NCBI RefSeq assembly: GCF_964275005.1 | Contig: NC_092685.1 | Coordinates: 31,300,866-31,364,865, forward strand | DNA length: 64,000 nt | Reading direction: 5' to 3' | From: Diadema setosum | Lineage: Eukaryota; Echinodermata; Echinoidea; Diadematoida; Diadematidae | Shown: piece after piece, positions 32,489 through 46,200 of the stretch | How the letters are laid out: every line of letters begins with the position of its first letter | Numbering within the stretch: the stretch's first letter is position 1 | Made by a program: the position numbers and the translations under genes | The notes under the pieces: generated by a model | The model's input: the letters and a program-made list of their open reading frames with translations, nothing else | Database searches by the model: none | What the model was told of the DNA's origin: nothing

Positions 32489-34285
32489 ATGGCATCATCA
32501 GGGAATGGTACGTTCATTCCAATGGTGTCTTCATCACCACCTCCCATGGATGATGGTGCATTTGACGATGACGATGATGAATTTAGCACCTTCTCCAGCA
32601 ACCCTTACGGACCTGGTCTTGACTCGCCTCCAGGGAAGTGGAACACCACTGCCACCAGCCAGAAGGGGAATGGGTCTTTTCTTCCCATCAAAGACGATCC
32701 ACCCGATCCATTCCTAGCTAGAGCTAAACAGAATACATCCAGTGATGATGGGTTTGGTTCGTTTGCTGCATTTAGTGACTCAGGCACCAACTCACAGAAC
32801 CACACTGGCCACTTAACCAAGCACAGTACAAATAATAATATTGGCAGAACATCTCTCAATGGAAATGATGATAATGATGATGATGACTTTGCAGATTTTG
32901 CATCCTTTGAGACTACCACCAATAACAAGCCAAGGGCAGGTTTTTATGAAGACAGCCAACCTCCAAGCTCTACTGGCAGTAAAAGTGACAGTAGTGTGAC
33001 ACGTTCCATTGAGTTGAATAAGAATAACTCGCATGAAAACAGCGATGCCCTGGCATCAAAAAAATATGATGTGACTCATAAACATGGAATGGAGATTCCT
33101 ACACTTTCATTCGATGAAAGCCCGACAATTGATGGTACTTCTTCCCTGCAGGGCTCATCCAGACCCAGCATTTCCAGTGGTTCATTTAAGCTCACATCGG
33201 GAGAGAGTATAGGAGGAATGTCTACCAAGTCAGGTAGCGATGATGCAGAACTTAATCAGGAAGATGGTGTCAAACCAACTGTAGTGGAGGGCCACCCATC
33301 TGATCACAGAACTGATGGTGAAACTGCTGTGGAGGACTTCTCTGCACTGGAATCACAAGGAGATGGAAGTGGTTCATCTGTTTCCCGACTTGGTATGCCG
33401 TCTGCGGGATCCCTCAACCTCTTCCAAGATAGTGACCGGCAGACGTTTGATTCGGGCATCGACAGCATCATGACTCCCGATTCCAGCCCCGAGGGAAAGG
33501 ATGATGTAAGCCCCAAAGCGGATGGTCCTGACGATGCCGAGGGAGGCTCCGGGGAGCTGAGACCTGTGGAAAATGACGAGTGGGGAGACTTTGATACATT
33601 CCCATCACCTCAAACGCTGTCAGATAACTCTGAACACATGCCGTCAGCATCTGATAGGACACAAGTTGCAGCTGACAATGTGATTGGAGGGTCAGCCAAA
33701 GTTAAAGACAATGAATTTGGCGACTTTGGAACATTTGAAACATTTGAATCAGTGCAGCAGGCACCAAAAGAAGTGGAAAACTCATCTAATTCAAAAGGCT
33801 TCAGTGAAGAAGCTGATGAAAACAGTAGAAATCTTGATGTGTCCGCTGGTGGAAGCAAATTACCTGAGATGGATGATAGCGATGATGACTTTGGGGATTT
33901 TGGTAGCTGCAGAGAAGTTGTGCACAGAAAGAGTCCGTCCAGTGGTCCGCTCTCAGGCAGTGATGATTTTGGAGGTTTTGAATCAACAGCAAGTACTAGG
34001 AACGATAGCAAGACCAAGGCACAGAGTGAGGGAAGTGCTGGCGACGACTGGGGCAGTTTTGGTTCGGGGACCGTCCCGAGCCAGTCAGACAATGACGAAT
34101 TCAGTGACTTTGGATCGTTTAACAGCTCATCAGCAACTTCATCCCTGCAGGCTGACTCTCAAAAGGATGACTTTGGATCTTTTGGCAGTTTCCCGGCAGC
34201 ATCATCATCGTCGTCATCGACAGCATTATCAGAAAGTGCAATTGGGCAACAACACCACAGAACACCAGATGCAATTCCTACGAAG
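32489..34285 (+). CDS. AFTPH: AFTPH large first coding exon
   Basis: 599 codons in one exon (exon begins 32478 after ttctgcag), ending ATTCCTACGAAG|gtgagt in phase 0. Acidic, Ser-rich and probably disordered. It holds all the acidic-FG and WxxF adaptor-binding motifs and ends in a poly-Ser stretch (AASSSSSSTALS). A large single exon for this half is also typical of vertebrate aftiphilin. Confidence 0.94.
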
Positions 34286-37200
34286 GTGAGTCTTATTTTG
34301 ATTTAATTTTTGGAACGTGACATGCTCTTTGAAATATCATGAGAAACAAAATGTGATTATAATGCTCTATAAATCATTAATCATTATGATGGTGGTCTGT
34401 ATCATACTCAATTGAAGACAAGAAGAGTTACAAAGAATTGATTGGCTAAAGTAAGAATGGTACATCAATGAAACTTTGAGGAAATTGTTTTACTATGTTG
34501 ATGTCAGCAAATCACCAGTCGTGATACCAAAGGGTGCCTTTTTATGCCTCCGCCAACGAAGTGGCCGGAGGCATTATGTTTTCGGGTCGTCCGTCCGTCC
34601 GTCCGTCCGTACGTCCGTACGTCCGTCCGTCCCGTTTTGTTTTTGTCGATATCTCAAGAACCGTGTGGTGGTTTTGCATCAAACTTGGTATGAGGGTATA
34701 TCCCTGGGGGATGATACTTTGTGTGGATTTTAGGGTCACAGGGTCAAAGTTCAAAGGTCACAGGTTATTTTGTGAAAAAAATTGAAATTTCATGTTTTTC
34801 TCCATATCTCGCAAATGGTTCAAGGTATCTTCATGGAACTTAGTATATATGCTTGTACCGATGGGCAGTGATTATCTAGGGAAGTTGGGGGTCATGGTTC
34901 AAAGGTCAGGGGGTCAAAGGTCAAGGTCAACTCCTCAAAATATCACTACTTTCCTTATGGTTATGCAATGCCTGAAGGTTTTTTTTTTTTTTTTTTACTT
35001 GATGTATGCATGTATTACCTGATATATATTCTGTGGGAAGTTTCTTGCCAAAAGGTCAAAGGTCAAGTGAAAGTGCTAAATTGCACTTTTTCCTCCATAT
35101 CTCAAAAATAACTCAAGGTATTGTCATGAAACTTACATATTTATGCATGTTCTACCTAACAGTGATTCTCTTTGGAACTGTGGGGTCAAAGGTCAAAGGC
35201 CAGGTTTCGATAATACTATTTTACCATTTGATACTGAAATTATACTTTTTCTCAATACCTTGAAAATTACTCAATGCATAAACTTGTAAAAGGGTCAAAA
35301 GTCAAGTGAAAATCATCAGTTCCCCCAAATACCTGCACTCTGAAATTTTAATCATTCATCCAATTGAACCTAGTTCTAGGAAAGTGAGCATTCAGCACAT
35401 TTGTGGCAAACCTGTCATTTTAATATTTTGCCAATTGTGTGAAACTGTCATCACGCATTGTCAAGACATTGTACTATAGACCTATTAGGAGAACCATGTA
35501 TTATGGCGGAGGCATACACCAGTCGCCGTAGCGACATTTCTAGTTAAATAGCCTTCTTGGCCAAGTGGCAGGTGGTATTCCTTGAATTTGCTATACAAAG
35601 ACCTTGAAATTCAGTGTATACAATTATTTTTAAGTTTCTCTGCCTATGTGTATGTCATTATACCTTAACTCTCTTGGAAGTGTGTGATAGTGTAATGCCC
35701 TTTATTTGTCTTGAGTGGGATCATTAAAGATATTTCTTTTTAGTGGCAATTGTAAGTGACTTTTTAAAACTGCAATGTCTACTATTAGTAATGCTGGAGA
35801 CAATATAAACATTCATAACAGAGGCACTATGTTGTAGGTAAATAGTCAGGGTCAAAGGTCACTGCACTTTGGTAAAACATTGTAAATCTGTGAATTTCAT
35901 CAAAATGCAATTGAAGGGCTGTGTGCTTACACTTGTATGACACATAGAGTGATGGGGTGAGAAGAAAAGACTTCCCAGTTCCCAGTCAGCTGTGCATTGT
36001 GTCTACTGTACAAGTGTAATCTGTCGTCCACAAGTGACTACATGGACTTTCAGTTATTACCTCTACCAAGGAGGTTATGTTTCTATTGGTGTTTGTTTGT
36101 TTGTTTGTTTGTTTGTTTGTTTGTATATGTGCAAATAACTCAAAAGAGTTGTGAACCAGTTTGGGTGAAACTTACATGTACAGGAAGAGTTGATAATGAC
36201 ACAAGCAACAGATTATTGAATTTTGGTAGTGATCCGGGAATTTTTATGAATTTTTGAAGGATTAAAAAAAAAATCTTTTGAGGGATAGGGTTGATGAACT
36301 TGGGAGTTCAAGTTGCATATGGGCACTAAAGCGTGTGTTCTGCTGGGGCATGGCGCCGCACAGCTGGAAGCTGATGACATTCAAACAAAAGACTTCCATA
36401 TTGGGAAATTGGACGATTGTCAGCATGTTTGTATGGGTGGAAATTAGCTGCGTGGCTGAGGTCTGTGCTCTGAGTACTTTCTTGTTCCTTCTTACATTTT
36501 TTCTTTGACGTGTGTGCATGTTGACTTTTGAACATCGTGCGAAAAAGCATGAGATATGTTTGGTATAACCTATGGTGTTACCATGCAGTGATGATGATAT
36601 GATCAGAAGCCGGAGCTGTTCCTTACAATATGTTCACACGAAGACAATTTGGCTCCAGAGGAAATAATCGCAGAAACCAGCACACACCTGTAGCCATGAA
36701 AATTTTAGCAAATCTGGCAGATATCAAGAAAGTTTGTTATGTTCATTTGCTTGGTGTCCTACAACAGAGCCTCAGAGTGACCATGTTGGCACCCCGCCAG
36801 TGGTTTCATGTGTGCATGTGTCCTCAATTGTTGTACCCTGTAGAGTATATTGTGCGGAGAGACTGGAATATATGCACTGAACTCTTGACAGTTGTATGCT
36901 TTTGTGTGAAGGAGTCTTCTTTCTTTGGCTTAAAAGAAATTATATTAGGGTACGTAGCAACGATGGAATGTCATTGGGAGTTTCATGAAACTAAATTCAC
37001 TGTTTACAACCTGTATATGCATTGTTTATTTTCACACATTTGATAAGTTTTCAAATGCAAATCAGTGAAAAATCATATTTCTCCAAGATGGGAAATTGCA
37101 AGCTCTTTCCATGAAAATGATGAATCTTTGTTTTTATTCCATCATTGTGGTTTTTTGTCACAAATTTAACCACAGCACTCACAAAATTGTGGTTCAAATC

Positions 37201-40200
37201 CCAATTTACAAAATGTTATACAGTACTCTCTGCTTCAAGCAGAGCATTTCTTACCCGATAAGCGGAGTACCTGATTAGCCGGAGACCATGTTTCTTTCAC
37301 TGCACCACATATACACTGTATATGCAGTATGCATGGTATCTCACTAGTTGCATAATGAAATAAAGTTGCATAATATTCTTCGCAAAATCCCCAATTCCTC
37401 TCACAGTGGTTTCAAGAAAAATGACATACAAACTCAACAGAATTATTGTTTTCTTTTACCTGACCTTGTTGATGACCAACTGTGAAGGATACCGATAATC
37501 GATAATCCATGGCGAGGCACTGCTTGCATGAGTACAGACTCACTATTCATGAAAGTATAATATATCCTGGACAAGTTATATCAACATGACATTGTACGAG
37601 TTAATGCAACTTGACATCGTAAATTTTGCATACAGCCGTAAATTCTGTTGTCCCTATTAATGTTGATCGTAAGTTTACTTTTTCACGAGCACTTCAAACC
37701 CCGCGTTCACATTGGTCCCCGCGACGCGGGGACAGCCACAAGAGATCTTATCTTTTTTACGGCTGACCGTTCACATTGGTATCTCATCTGTCCCCGAGCT
37801 GTGGGGGCATTTTGGGGCTTGGAGCGAGCTCTGCCACTTGAATCCAGGCACAGCGCATGCGCACATTTGATGACCACAGCTGGACGCTATCAATTGCGCC
37901 CCAAGGTCACTCTCCCCTCCAAATCTTGTCCCCGTACCCGACTTGCTTCGCGGGGACGAGGGGACAAGTCCCAGCGAGCGTTCACATTATGGTTTTTGAG
38001 GAGAAAGTCCCACAGCTCGGGACTTTCCCCGCGTCGCGGGGACCAATGTGAACGCGGGGAAAGAGAGGCTTAGAGTCTCAGTGGAGTTACATTGTATGCT
38101 GTAGCTTATTTTTCATATTTAAAGCTGGCTAGACACTTGTAGTGATTAGTGTGTCTCTGTGTGAATAGGGTAGAGTGTGGTGCTGGTGTAATGGTTCTTA
38201 CACAGCATGTATAAAATTTGTCTACATGTTGTAGTGATGCTGCAAATTGATTGTTCACTGTACTTTAAGCATAGTAAGCCATTCCTTACTGAATTCTGAA
38301 ATCTCCATAGACTTACAATATACAAGCCACCAGGTTCCTGTATGAAACGGGTTTAAACGTAAACCATAGCTCTCTGTCACCTCTCAGTACCTCATAATTT
38401 TTTTTCAGAATTTTTGTATACAAACACACACATTTCAAAGACTTTATGTGGGAAACAATGAGAATAGATTCAATTCAATTCAATTTCGATTCAATTTCAA
38501 TTTATTTTCATATTTCTCAATGAAAAAATACATCAAATATAACAAAATTAAATGAAGTACATGATATCAAGCTTGAGACATACATAAAATATTGCAAATA
38601 TATAAAACATATAGTGGTCGATCTATGAGGTTTGGAATCTGTGAATGAATGCTAAAGAAATATGAAGGAACCTACTTAAAAGCAAGCTTGTTGACCGTAG
38701 GTCCCACTTAAAATCGAGTTAAAGATTAAGATCGGGAGCACCGGTACGACAATGACCGAAACATAGAGAAAAAAAAAGTCCTATCAGGAAAATTTCTACT
38801 CACTTAACCGAAATGTCTGCCCGATAATCAGGTTTGATAACATGCATCAAAACTGTCTGTTCACCAGAGTAGGGTCCTACCCAATTAAGTGATACCTGAT
38901 TATGCTGAGACTGTATTGTGTACTGTACTTGAGATAACGTGTGTACATGTAACTTTAGCATTTGAGGAATTATCATGATTTCATGTGCAACATTAACGAT
39001 GAGTAGAACACCATGTTGCAAGTCGAATATTGAGTGATATTTGTAAATGGTCATTATCTTTCATATCATTTGTCCTGGTTTTGCTCAAATGTTGACTGCT
39101 TGTATGTCATCAATCACATCGATGAAATGGTAGATTATTTTTCTCTCATGACAATGGTCTCTCGTAGATTATGATAATTAAAGCAAGGTAACCTTGGAAA
39201 CAGATTTCCAATAGATTTTCTCTGAAATGGATTTCGATTCAACTGTGAGAACAAGCATGTGACCATACAAGTTTGTACATACAATACAATGTACATGTGT
39301 CTGTGCAATCTCATAGAAATACATTGTATGCAGCAAGGTAATGCGGGGGCTACACACATCTGATGCTCATAACTGAACAAAGCGAGAGTACAAGAAGACA
39401 TTGACATTCTGTTGAGGAAGGGGCTGTCAAAATTACATGGTTTCCATGCAAATTCAAGCCTGTGGGTTGCGAGGTGAAAGTTGCCTGTCGACTCGGTCTA
39501 CAGAGATGTATTATGTAAATGAATGCTCCTGATCCACAGCACGATGCCACTGCCAGTACTGCCTTTTGAGACAGAGTTTGGCATTTGCTTATTGTTGGAG
39601 AATGGTATAGAAAAAGAAGAGCGAAGATCTCTAAGGCAGTCATAATTGTAGGGGCATTCAGTGTCGTACAGCAAGCAATGATCTACAGAATGCAAGTTAG
39701 GAAGGATGTTGCACACTACATGGGTCATGCATAATGATTGCTTCTCATACCTCTTGTTGAGGTCATGCATTTTATGTTAGCAGTGCCTCTCAAGTAGGAA
39801 ATTTGGATGTGCAACAAGTACTGCATAACTGCATAAAGCAGCAAGTACAAACTTAGCATCACAGGGTCTCTGTACAAATGTACAGTAAAAGGTCATTCGT
39901 TGTATTTTCAGGTCATGCACCATGTATGGCGAGAGAATGAGAGAATGATACATTATACAAATACATGTAGATGTACAGCATAATGTCATGTTTGAAAAAT
40001 TAATGTGATTCAAGTCAATGAACAGAGATGCAAAACATTGCAAACATATGAAATTGAATTACAAGCAAGTGGCATTTTGTTCAATAACTTACAATTTTGG
40101 AGAATTATATTCAGAGATTTGCAGTTTATTGGCTTTATGACATTTTTCATATATTTTTGAAGATAACATTTTCTCTGGTTTCATATACTGTTTTCATTGA

Positions 40201-43200
40201 GACATGTTGCATTTTGTCATTAAGAAAACAATATATGACAAAAGAGGGCAGTAGAATTCAAGTGATTCAGAAATGATAGATACTCTGTTGGCACAAATAA
40301 TATGCATCTAAATGACAAAAAAAAAAAAAAAAAATTGAATGGAGAATGTGTATTCCTTTAAGAAAGGGAAATGTAAAGAATACTTCCTTATCTCAATTAT
40401 GATCAATACAAGTATATTTTAGGCCTGTTATGTCGTAATCAGCTGTCCTGGGCCCCATTTCATAAAACTTGTTATCAGTGACAAGTTGCCATAGATGTGA
40501 CAAGCTACTGAAATCCTTGCATCTGATTGGCTGAGAGCAAATTTGTCAAAGAAATGTGGCAGTTGTCACTGATAACAAGTTTTATGAAACGGGCCCCAGG
40601 TTACCTCGATAAACCAATTGCAGCAAAAAATTTAGCTCTCACTGTAGTCCATGCATGTCACAGACGATATTGCAAAAGGTGTCAAATCACTTTTGTTGTA
40701 TCTGTCATGTGAACCGGCTGTGCCAGTAATGCTGGTTGACCCAAACACAGGGAATCAAATGCAAACCTCACGAAGAATAGGATATGGCCACTGCACTGCA
40801 GTATGATACTCATGGCTCATACTATGTACAGTACAATGTAGCATGGGGCATAGGGAAGCCAGTCAGTATTTCAAATGTTTTTAGAATGACTCTGTCAAAG
40901 TGCCTACTGATTTTATAGTTTCTGTGCAAAAATGCCTGCTGCACATCCACACTGTCAGCAGCAACTGTACAGTGTACATTTCACACAATGAGGAAAATGG
41001 AAGAACTGTCTTGATATTGAAATAGTCACACCTCTTCAAAGTCATACATACATGTAGCTTCTAGATCTTTGAGCACTGATGTGCTCCTGTGCATTTCCAG
41101 TATATTTGGTCGGTCTGGCATGACTGCCGCCATGAGTCGATGAGATAATGGATGGCACACTTCTGTTCACATGACACAGACTCTTCCAGCTGTAAACATG
41201 AGGGAGAAATGTGACAGAAAAAGCAGCCCATGCACATTATGAAATTGAAACCTGATGAGTCTATATATGTATTATCTGTCTCATACCATTTGAAATAAGG
41301 AAGATCATTAGAAGGAAATACGGTAGTGATTTTCTGTCAAGACCATTCCCACTGATCAGGTACTAGCCATCCCCTTTAAAGTGCAGCAACCAGTGCTGTC
41401 GTTGTATCTGTGCACATCCTCTAATAAATGTTCACTCAATTTACTTTGTTTGCTAATTTTTATGACAAAGGTCATTGTATATACTACAGTAGTAATGGAT
41501 TAGAAAAATAAAGTGATTGGGGGTCTACATTATGTGTTACAGCTGTAGGCGCTATACAGTGTATTGTACACATAGGTGTTCATGGGAAGAAGTAAAATGT
41601 ATAAATTCTTTGATACAGAGGGTACAATGTACTGTATATTGATCAGCCATAGATAATGTTGGATTTCTTGATTAGCAAAATTAACAAAGCACAACAATAA
41701 GTACATCTTTTATATAGCTTTCTGCCATTATGTCTTCAAAACAAAGGAAATATAATGCCTTTTCATGGTGGTATTGAGTAGATTTCTGTGCTAAAAAAAG
41801 AAAGAAAGATGTAAATGATCAGAACTTTCATTTCAGTGCTACAAAGGAAGTCATGATTGAAGGGGAATTACAATCAGAAGGAAAATGTTTTGAGCATGAG
41901 TAGTGAGATTGGAAATGGATGAAATCTGTATTGTTCAGTAGGGAAATTATGTGAATAAATAAAAGAATTCAGCAATACAATTTACAGGTTGTGTGTGAAT
42001 TTCAGGTTACTCTATCATCAAGTATGATGTGTACCACCTCAACATACAGTGTACACGTTAGTTGCCACTGTCATGTGATTGCAAAGTTCCCCACAATGTT
42101 TCATCTGTTTCATTTACCCAAAAAAAAATGATGGGGAAAAGATGGGAGGTATTGGGGGGGGGGGGGGAAGCACAACTTTTTGCAAGACTGTTCAAGATAC
42201 AAGAATGAAAATAATGTTTTCCATTTTTGTAGCAGTGTCTGCATGTATTACGTGTTTATTTCACCAAGATGATTTCAAGAACAATGGAGTAGAATGTACA
42301 TAATGTAGAAATAAATGTAGTGTGAACAGAGATAATATTGAAGGACATTTGTAGGACATGTTTTTCAGTTCAGCATTTTTAAGACAAAAAATGGCAAAAC
42401 CACAATGCAAAACTTTGGAAAGTTTCATATATTTGGTCTTTCTATATATCTGAACAAGAGATGTAGATCATACTACATGTATGTAAAAGATATAAGATAA
42501 TTGTACAAAGGTAGCTACATCATCAATATGGCTGCTCAGTATGAACCATAAAAAGGCCTACATCTAGTGGCATATACTGATATTCATTTTGATACTCATA
42601 TTATAGTGATTTTTTATGCCTCCGCCACGAAGTGGTGCCGGAGGCATTATGTTTTCGGATTGTCCGTCCGTCCGTCCTTCTGTCCGTCCGTCCGTCCGTC
42701 CGTCCGTCCGTCCGTAATGAATTTTGTGGACAAGGTAACTATCAAAACCTGTTGAGGTATCCTAATGAAACTTGGCATGTATGTGTATTAGGGGGTGAAG
42801 TTGTGCCTATCAACTTTTGGGTGCACATGCTCAAGGTCAAAGGTCAAAAGGTCAAGGTCAATACATAAAATTTCACTATTTCCACCATATCTATTGAATG
42901 CCTGAAGATATTTTCTTGAAACTTAGTGTATACATGTATTACCCAATCAAAATTCTCTGGTGAAAGTTTGGGTCATGAGGTCAAAGGTCAAAGGTCAAAA
43001 GGTCAAGTAAAAATATGAAAATTTCTTTTTTTTTCTCCATACCTTGGAAAATTGTTCAAGGTATCTTTATGGAACATAGTTATACATATACTGACTGGAA
43101 GTGATTATCTAGAGAATGTAGGGTTCATGGGGTCAAATGTCAGGGGTCAAAGGTCAAGTGCAACACTCTAAATTTTACTATTTCCCTCCTATCATGCAAT

Positions 43201-46200
43201 GCCAGCAGGGTTTTGTTTGTTTTTTTTTTATACTTGGTGTATGCATACATGTGTAACCTAATCAAAATTCTCTGGAAAGTTTTTTTTTTCTTCTTTTTTT
43301 GCCTCAAAGGTCAAAAGGTCAAAGATCAAGTGAAAGTGCTGAACTAACTTTTTCCTCCATATCTCAGAAGTGGCTCAAGTTATCTTGAAACTTAGTACAT
43401 ATTATGCATGTTCTACCTGAAAGTGATTATCTTATGAATTTTAGGGTCAAGGGCCAGATGAAAATGGTAACAATTTACTATTCAATTCAGAAATTACACT
43501 TTTTCTCCACACCTGTACCTTGAAAATTACTTAATGCCTAAATGTATGAATGGGTCAAAGTCGAGTTAAAGTCCTTAAATCCCTAGATACATGCTCTCCT
43601 ATTCATCCAATTAAACCTAGGTCAAGGAAGGTGAACATTCAACACATTTGTGACAAACTTGTCATTTCAATATTTTGCCAATTTTGTGAAAATGTAATCA
43701 CACATTGTCCACATGTACTATCTACAAGTAGACCTATTGGGAAAATCATGCATTATGGCGGAGGCATACCAGTCGCCAAAGCGACATTTCTAGTTTCTTA
43801 TTGGTCTAATTTATGTGGTTTTCTTCTCCTGCTTTACAGTTTTGGTGCCTCTTTTTGTCATTTTCTTTGTTGTTCAAAACCAAAAAATGTCAGATAAAGC
43901 TTTCATATGCTTCTATTCATCTTACTTGAAGAAATCATTATGTGCTTTTTATGAAGTGAATAAAGAATATAATAATTATTATAATAATTCTCATACTGCA
44001 CTTACTTATTTGCAGACACTGAACACAATAAAAGAAGCGAGCTATTTGTACCGGCGTCAGTCAGTCCCACCCATTTTCCACTGCAGATAATATCTTTCAT
44101 ATATATCTAGATTGGTATGGTTGCAAAATTGCCCAAGCTGCTTGAACAATCACATTCTATATTTAGTTGTATGCTAATGTGCTATGCATTTTTTATTTAT
44201 TCACTGCAGAGTATCTTGAGATTACATTTGACAATGTAAGATATTGAGTTGCTGAGTACAGCGAAGTATGAAGAGCCTTGTCAGTTTTTCCATTCGTAGG
44301 ATGTGATGACGATTTGCTTGTAGTCGCTTCAATGTTTGATTCGTTTTCAGTGTTTTGAATAAATATGTGGAAAGGGGTGATGTGATGTTTAGATGAGGCT
44401 TGTTGAAATTCATCTTCATGTAAAATTTGTCATCTCATTTTACGAGAATAATTGGAGATTTTGCCTGCCTTGTGCTGACAGTAATTGAGTATGCATGAGA
44501 AAAATGGAGGGGGGGGGGGGTGGACAAGGGAAGATGAAGGCAATTGAATGACGTGAAGGAATCAGGCAAGAGTCCAGGGCATCTGTCCACATCCTGAATT
44601 ATGATGGATGGTTTAGAGGGCTCTGCAGCCTCCCCATTGCCATTTGGATGTATTAAGGAGGAGTTCCCCTTGGGAATGGAATTTTCTGCAATACCCTGCC
44701 ATTTTCAGCACGGGCTCGTCTCCTCATAGAATCGCCCACTTCGTACCTTGTCGGAAACTAACCGCTAGGTGCCATATTAGGCCACTGAAGCTTTTCCCAG
44801 CTCATTTCAAGCCATGAAGACGTCAATTCTTCAATACATGTAATGTCGCTTGAAAACTACACATTTGTCATACCTTGGCTATTTTGTCTGTGGTCTGATG
44901 AAAGTAGTTGATTAAATCAGTCATATTTATAATGCTTTTTCTCTCTTTTTTTTTTAAGCTGATGAGTTGATGGTATCGAAATATTCTATGTGTTAGTATT
45001 GTTCAGATTTCAAGATTGAGCATTTATTGTTTATCAATGTGACTAACATAGTAGATTGCCTTTGTGTGTGTGTTTGTGTGCAACAGGTGCCAAGCGGAGG
45101 AAGGGTAGAGCGGATCTTTCATTCCTGTTTCTCAGCATCCATGGTGGTACAAGGAGGAGGAGGAGGAGGAGGAGGAGGAGGAGGGGGAGGCTTGTTGGGC
45201 TCATCCTCTGCATCTGTCAGGGTTCTCCAGGAGGTGGTATCTGTCTCCAGCACACAGGGTTCCAGCCAGTCCCCCGAGCCGAGCACCTCTGCTGAGAGGC
45301 TGCCTACCAGGAGCAGCTTGAGCAAAAGGTATGGTGCCTCTGACAGGTTTCCCTTACAGGTCCCTCTCTCTCAGATCATCCCCAAGTATCATCCTCTTTG
45401 TTGGGATTCACACTGACGCGAATTGGCAGGATGCAAATCTTGAGAGCTGCGTCGCGATCAAAATCTGAAGATTTTTGCATGTGTGGACATAAAAATCCCT
45501 CTCTTTGCTATCAGCATCGCGATCCAAATCCCAAGAGCTGCTTGTGATTATTTCAGAATTATTGCAATGATTTGAGAAATAATGTGATAATTTGTACTGT
45601 GGGGAGTGCGTGAATGCTGGAGGAAAAAGATTTTGAGATTTTTTATACCATCAGTCCAAAACTGCATGATTAAACAGCGCGCGAACACAAATGTAAGGGT
45701 CACCATTTCGGTGGATTTGGGGCATGTGCACTTTGTTTGACATGGTATCATGATTGCCAATTAGCAGGATATTTCTATCCATCTGATTGGGCACAAAAAT
45801 CTCAGTATTTGGATGGCAATTGTTATCCCGCTATTTTGTCTGTGTGAATGCAAATTGTATATAGTGCTAAGGATCCTCTGTCATGTTTAGATTGAGAACA
45901 AATAATAAGTTCTAAAAAAATTGAAGTAAGACTTTAAATATCTGAAGTTGCATGGTGTTAAGTACACTCGTAGGTGAATCACACACCAGTCACAATGCTC
46001 AAATAAGAGTTACTGTAAAATGAAGAATGTTTGCAGACATTTTAATTTCGCGAATTTCAAGAGCGCCAAGATTCGCGAAAATAAAATGCACGCGAAAGTT
46101 CTTGTCTACAATGTATGCATTGCACGCCAGTGGCAGTTCGCGAAAATTTCATGCCACAAAAGAGGCCATTGGCTCCAATTCGCGAAAATTTCATGCCGCG

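Larger units (their letters stand above)
34286..45086 (+). other. AFTPH intron between coding exons 1 and 2
   Basis: 10.8 kb. It holds Helentron-like elements B and C, a 37699-38059 palindromic MITE, a small MITE at 40450-40598, (TTTG)n at 36089-36124 and G runs (42153-42167, 44509-44521). The rest is AT-rich. I found no additional exon; the phase-0 joining of exons 1 and 2 does not require one. Confidence 0.6.

Noticed and set aside
36630..37043. 137-codon ORF in the AFTPH intron
   Set aside because: No recognisable domain, mixed hydrophobic/Cys-rich composition and no splice context. Within a long intron this length is expected by chance.
37218..38912. Pogo-like element spanning TA|CAGTACTCTCTGC and GAGACTG|TA
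   Set aside because: Only the first few terminal bases agree and the interior arms do not pair convincingly. Left unannotated.
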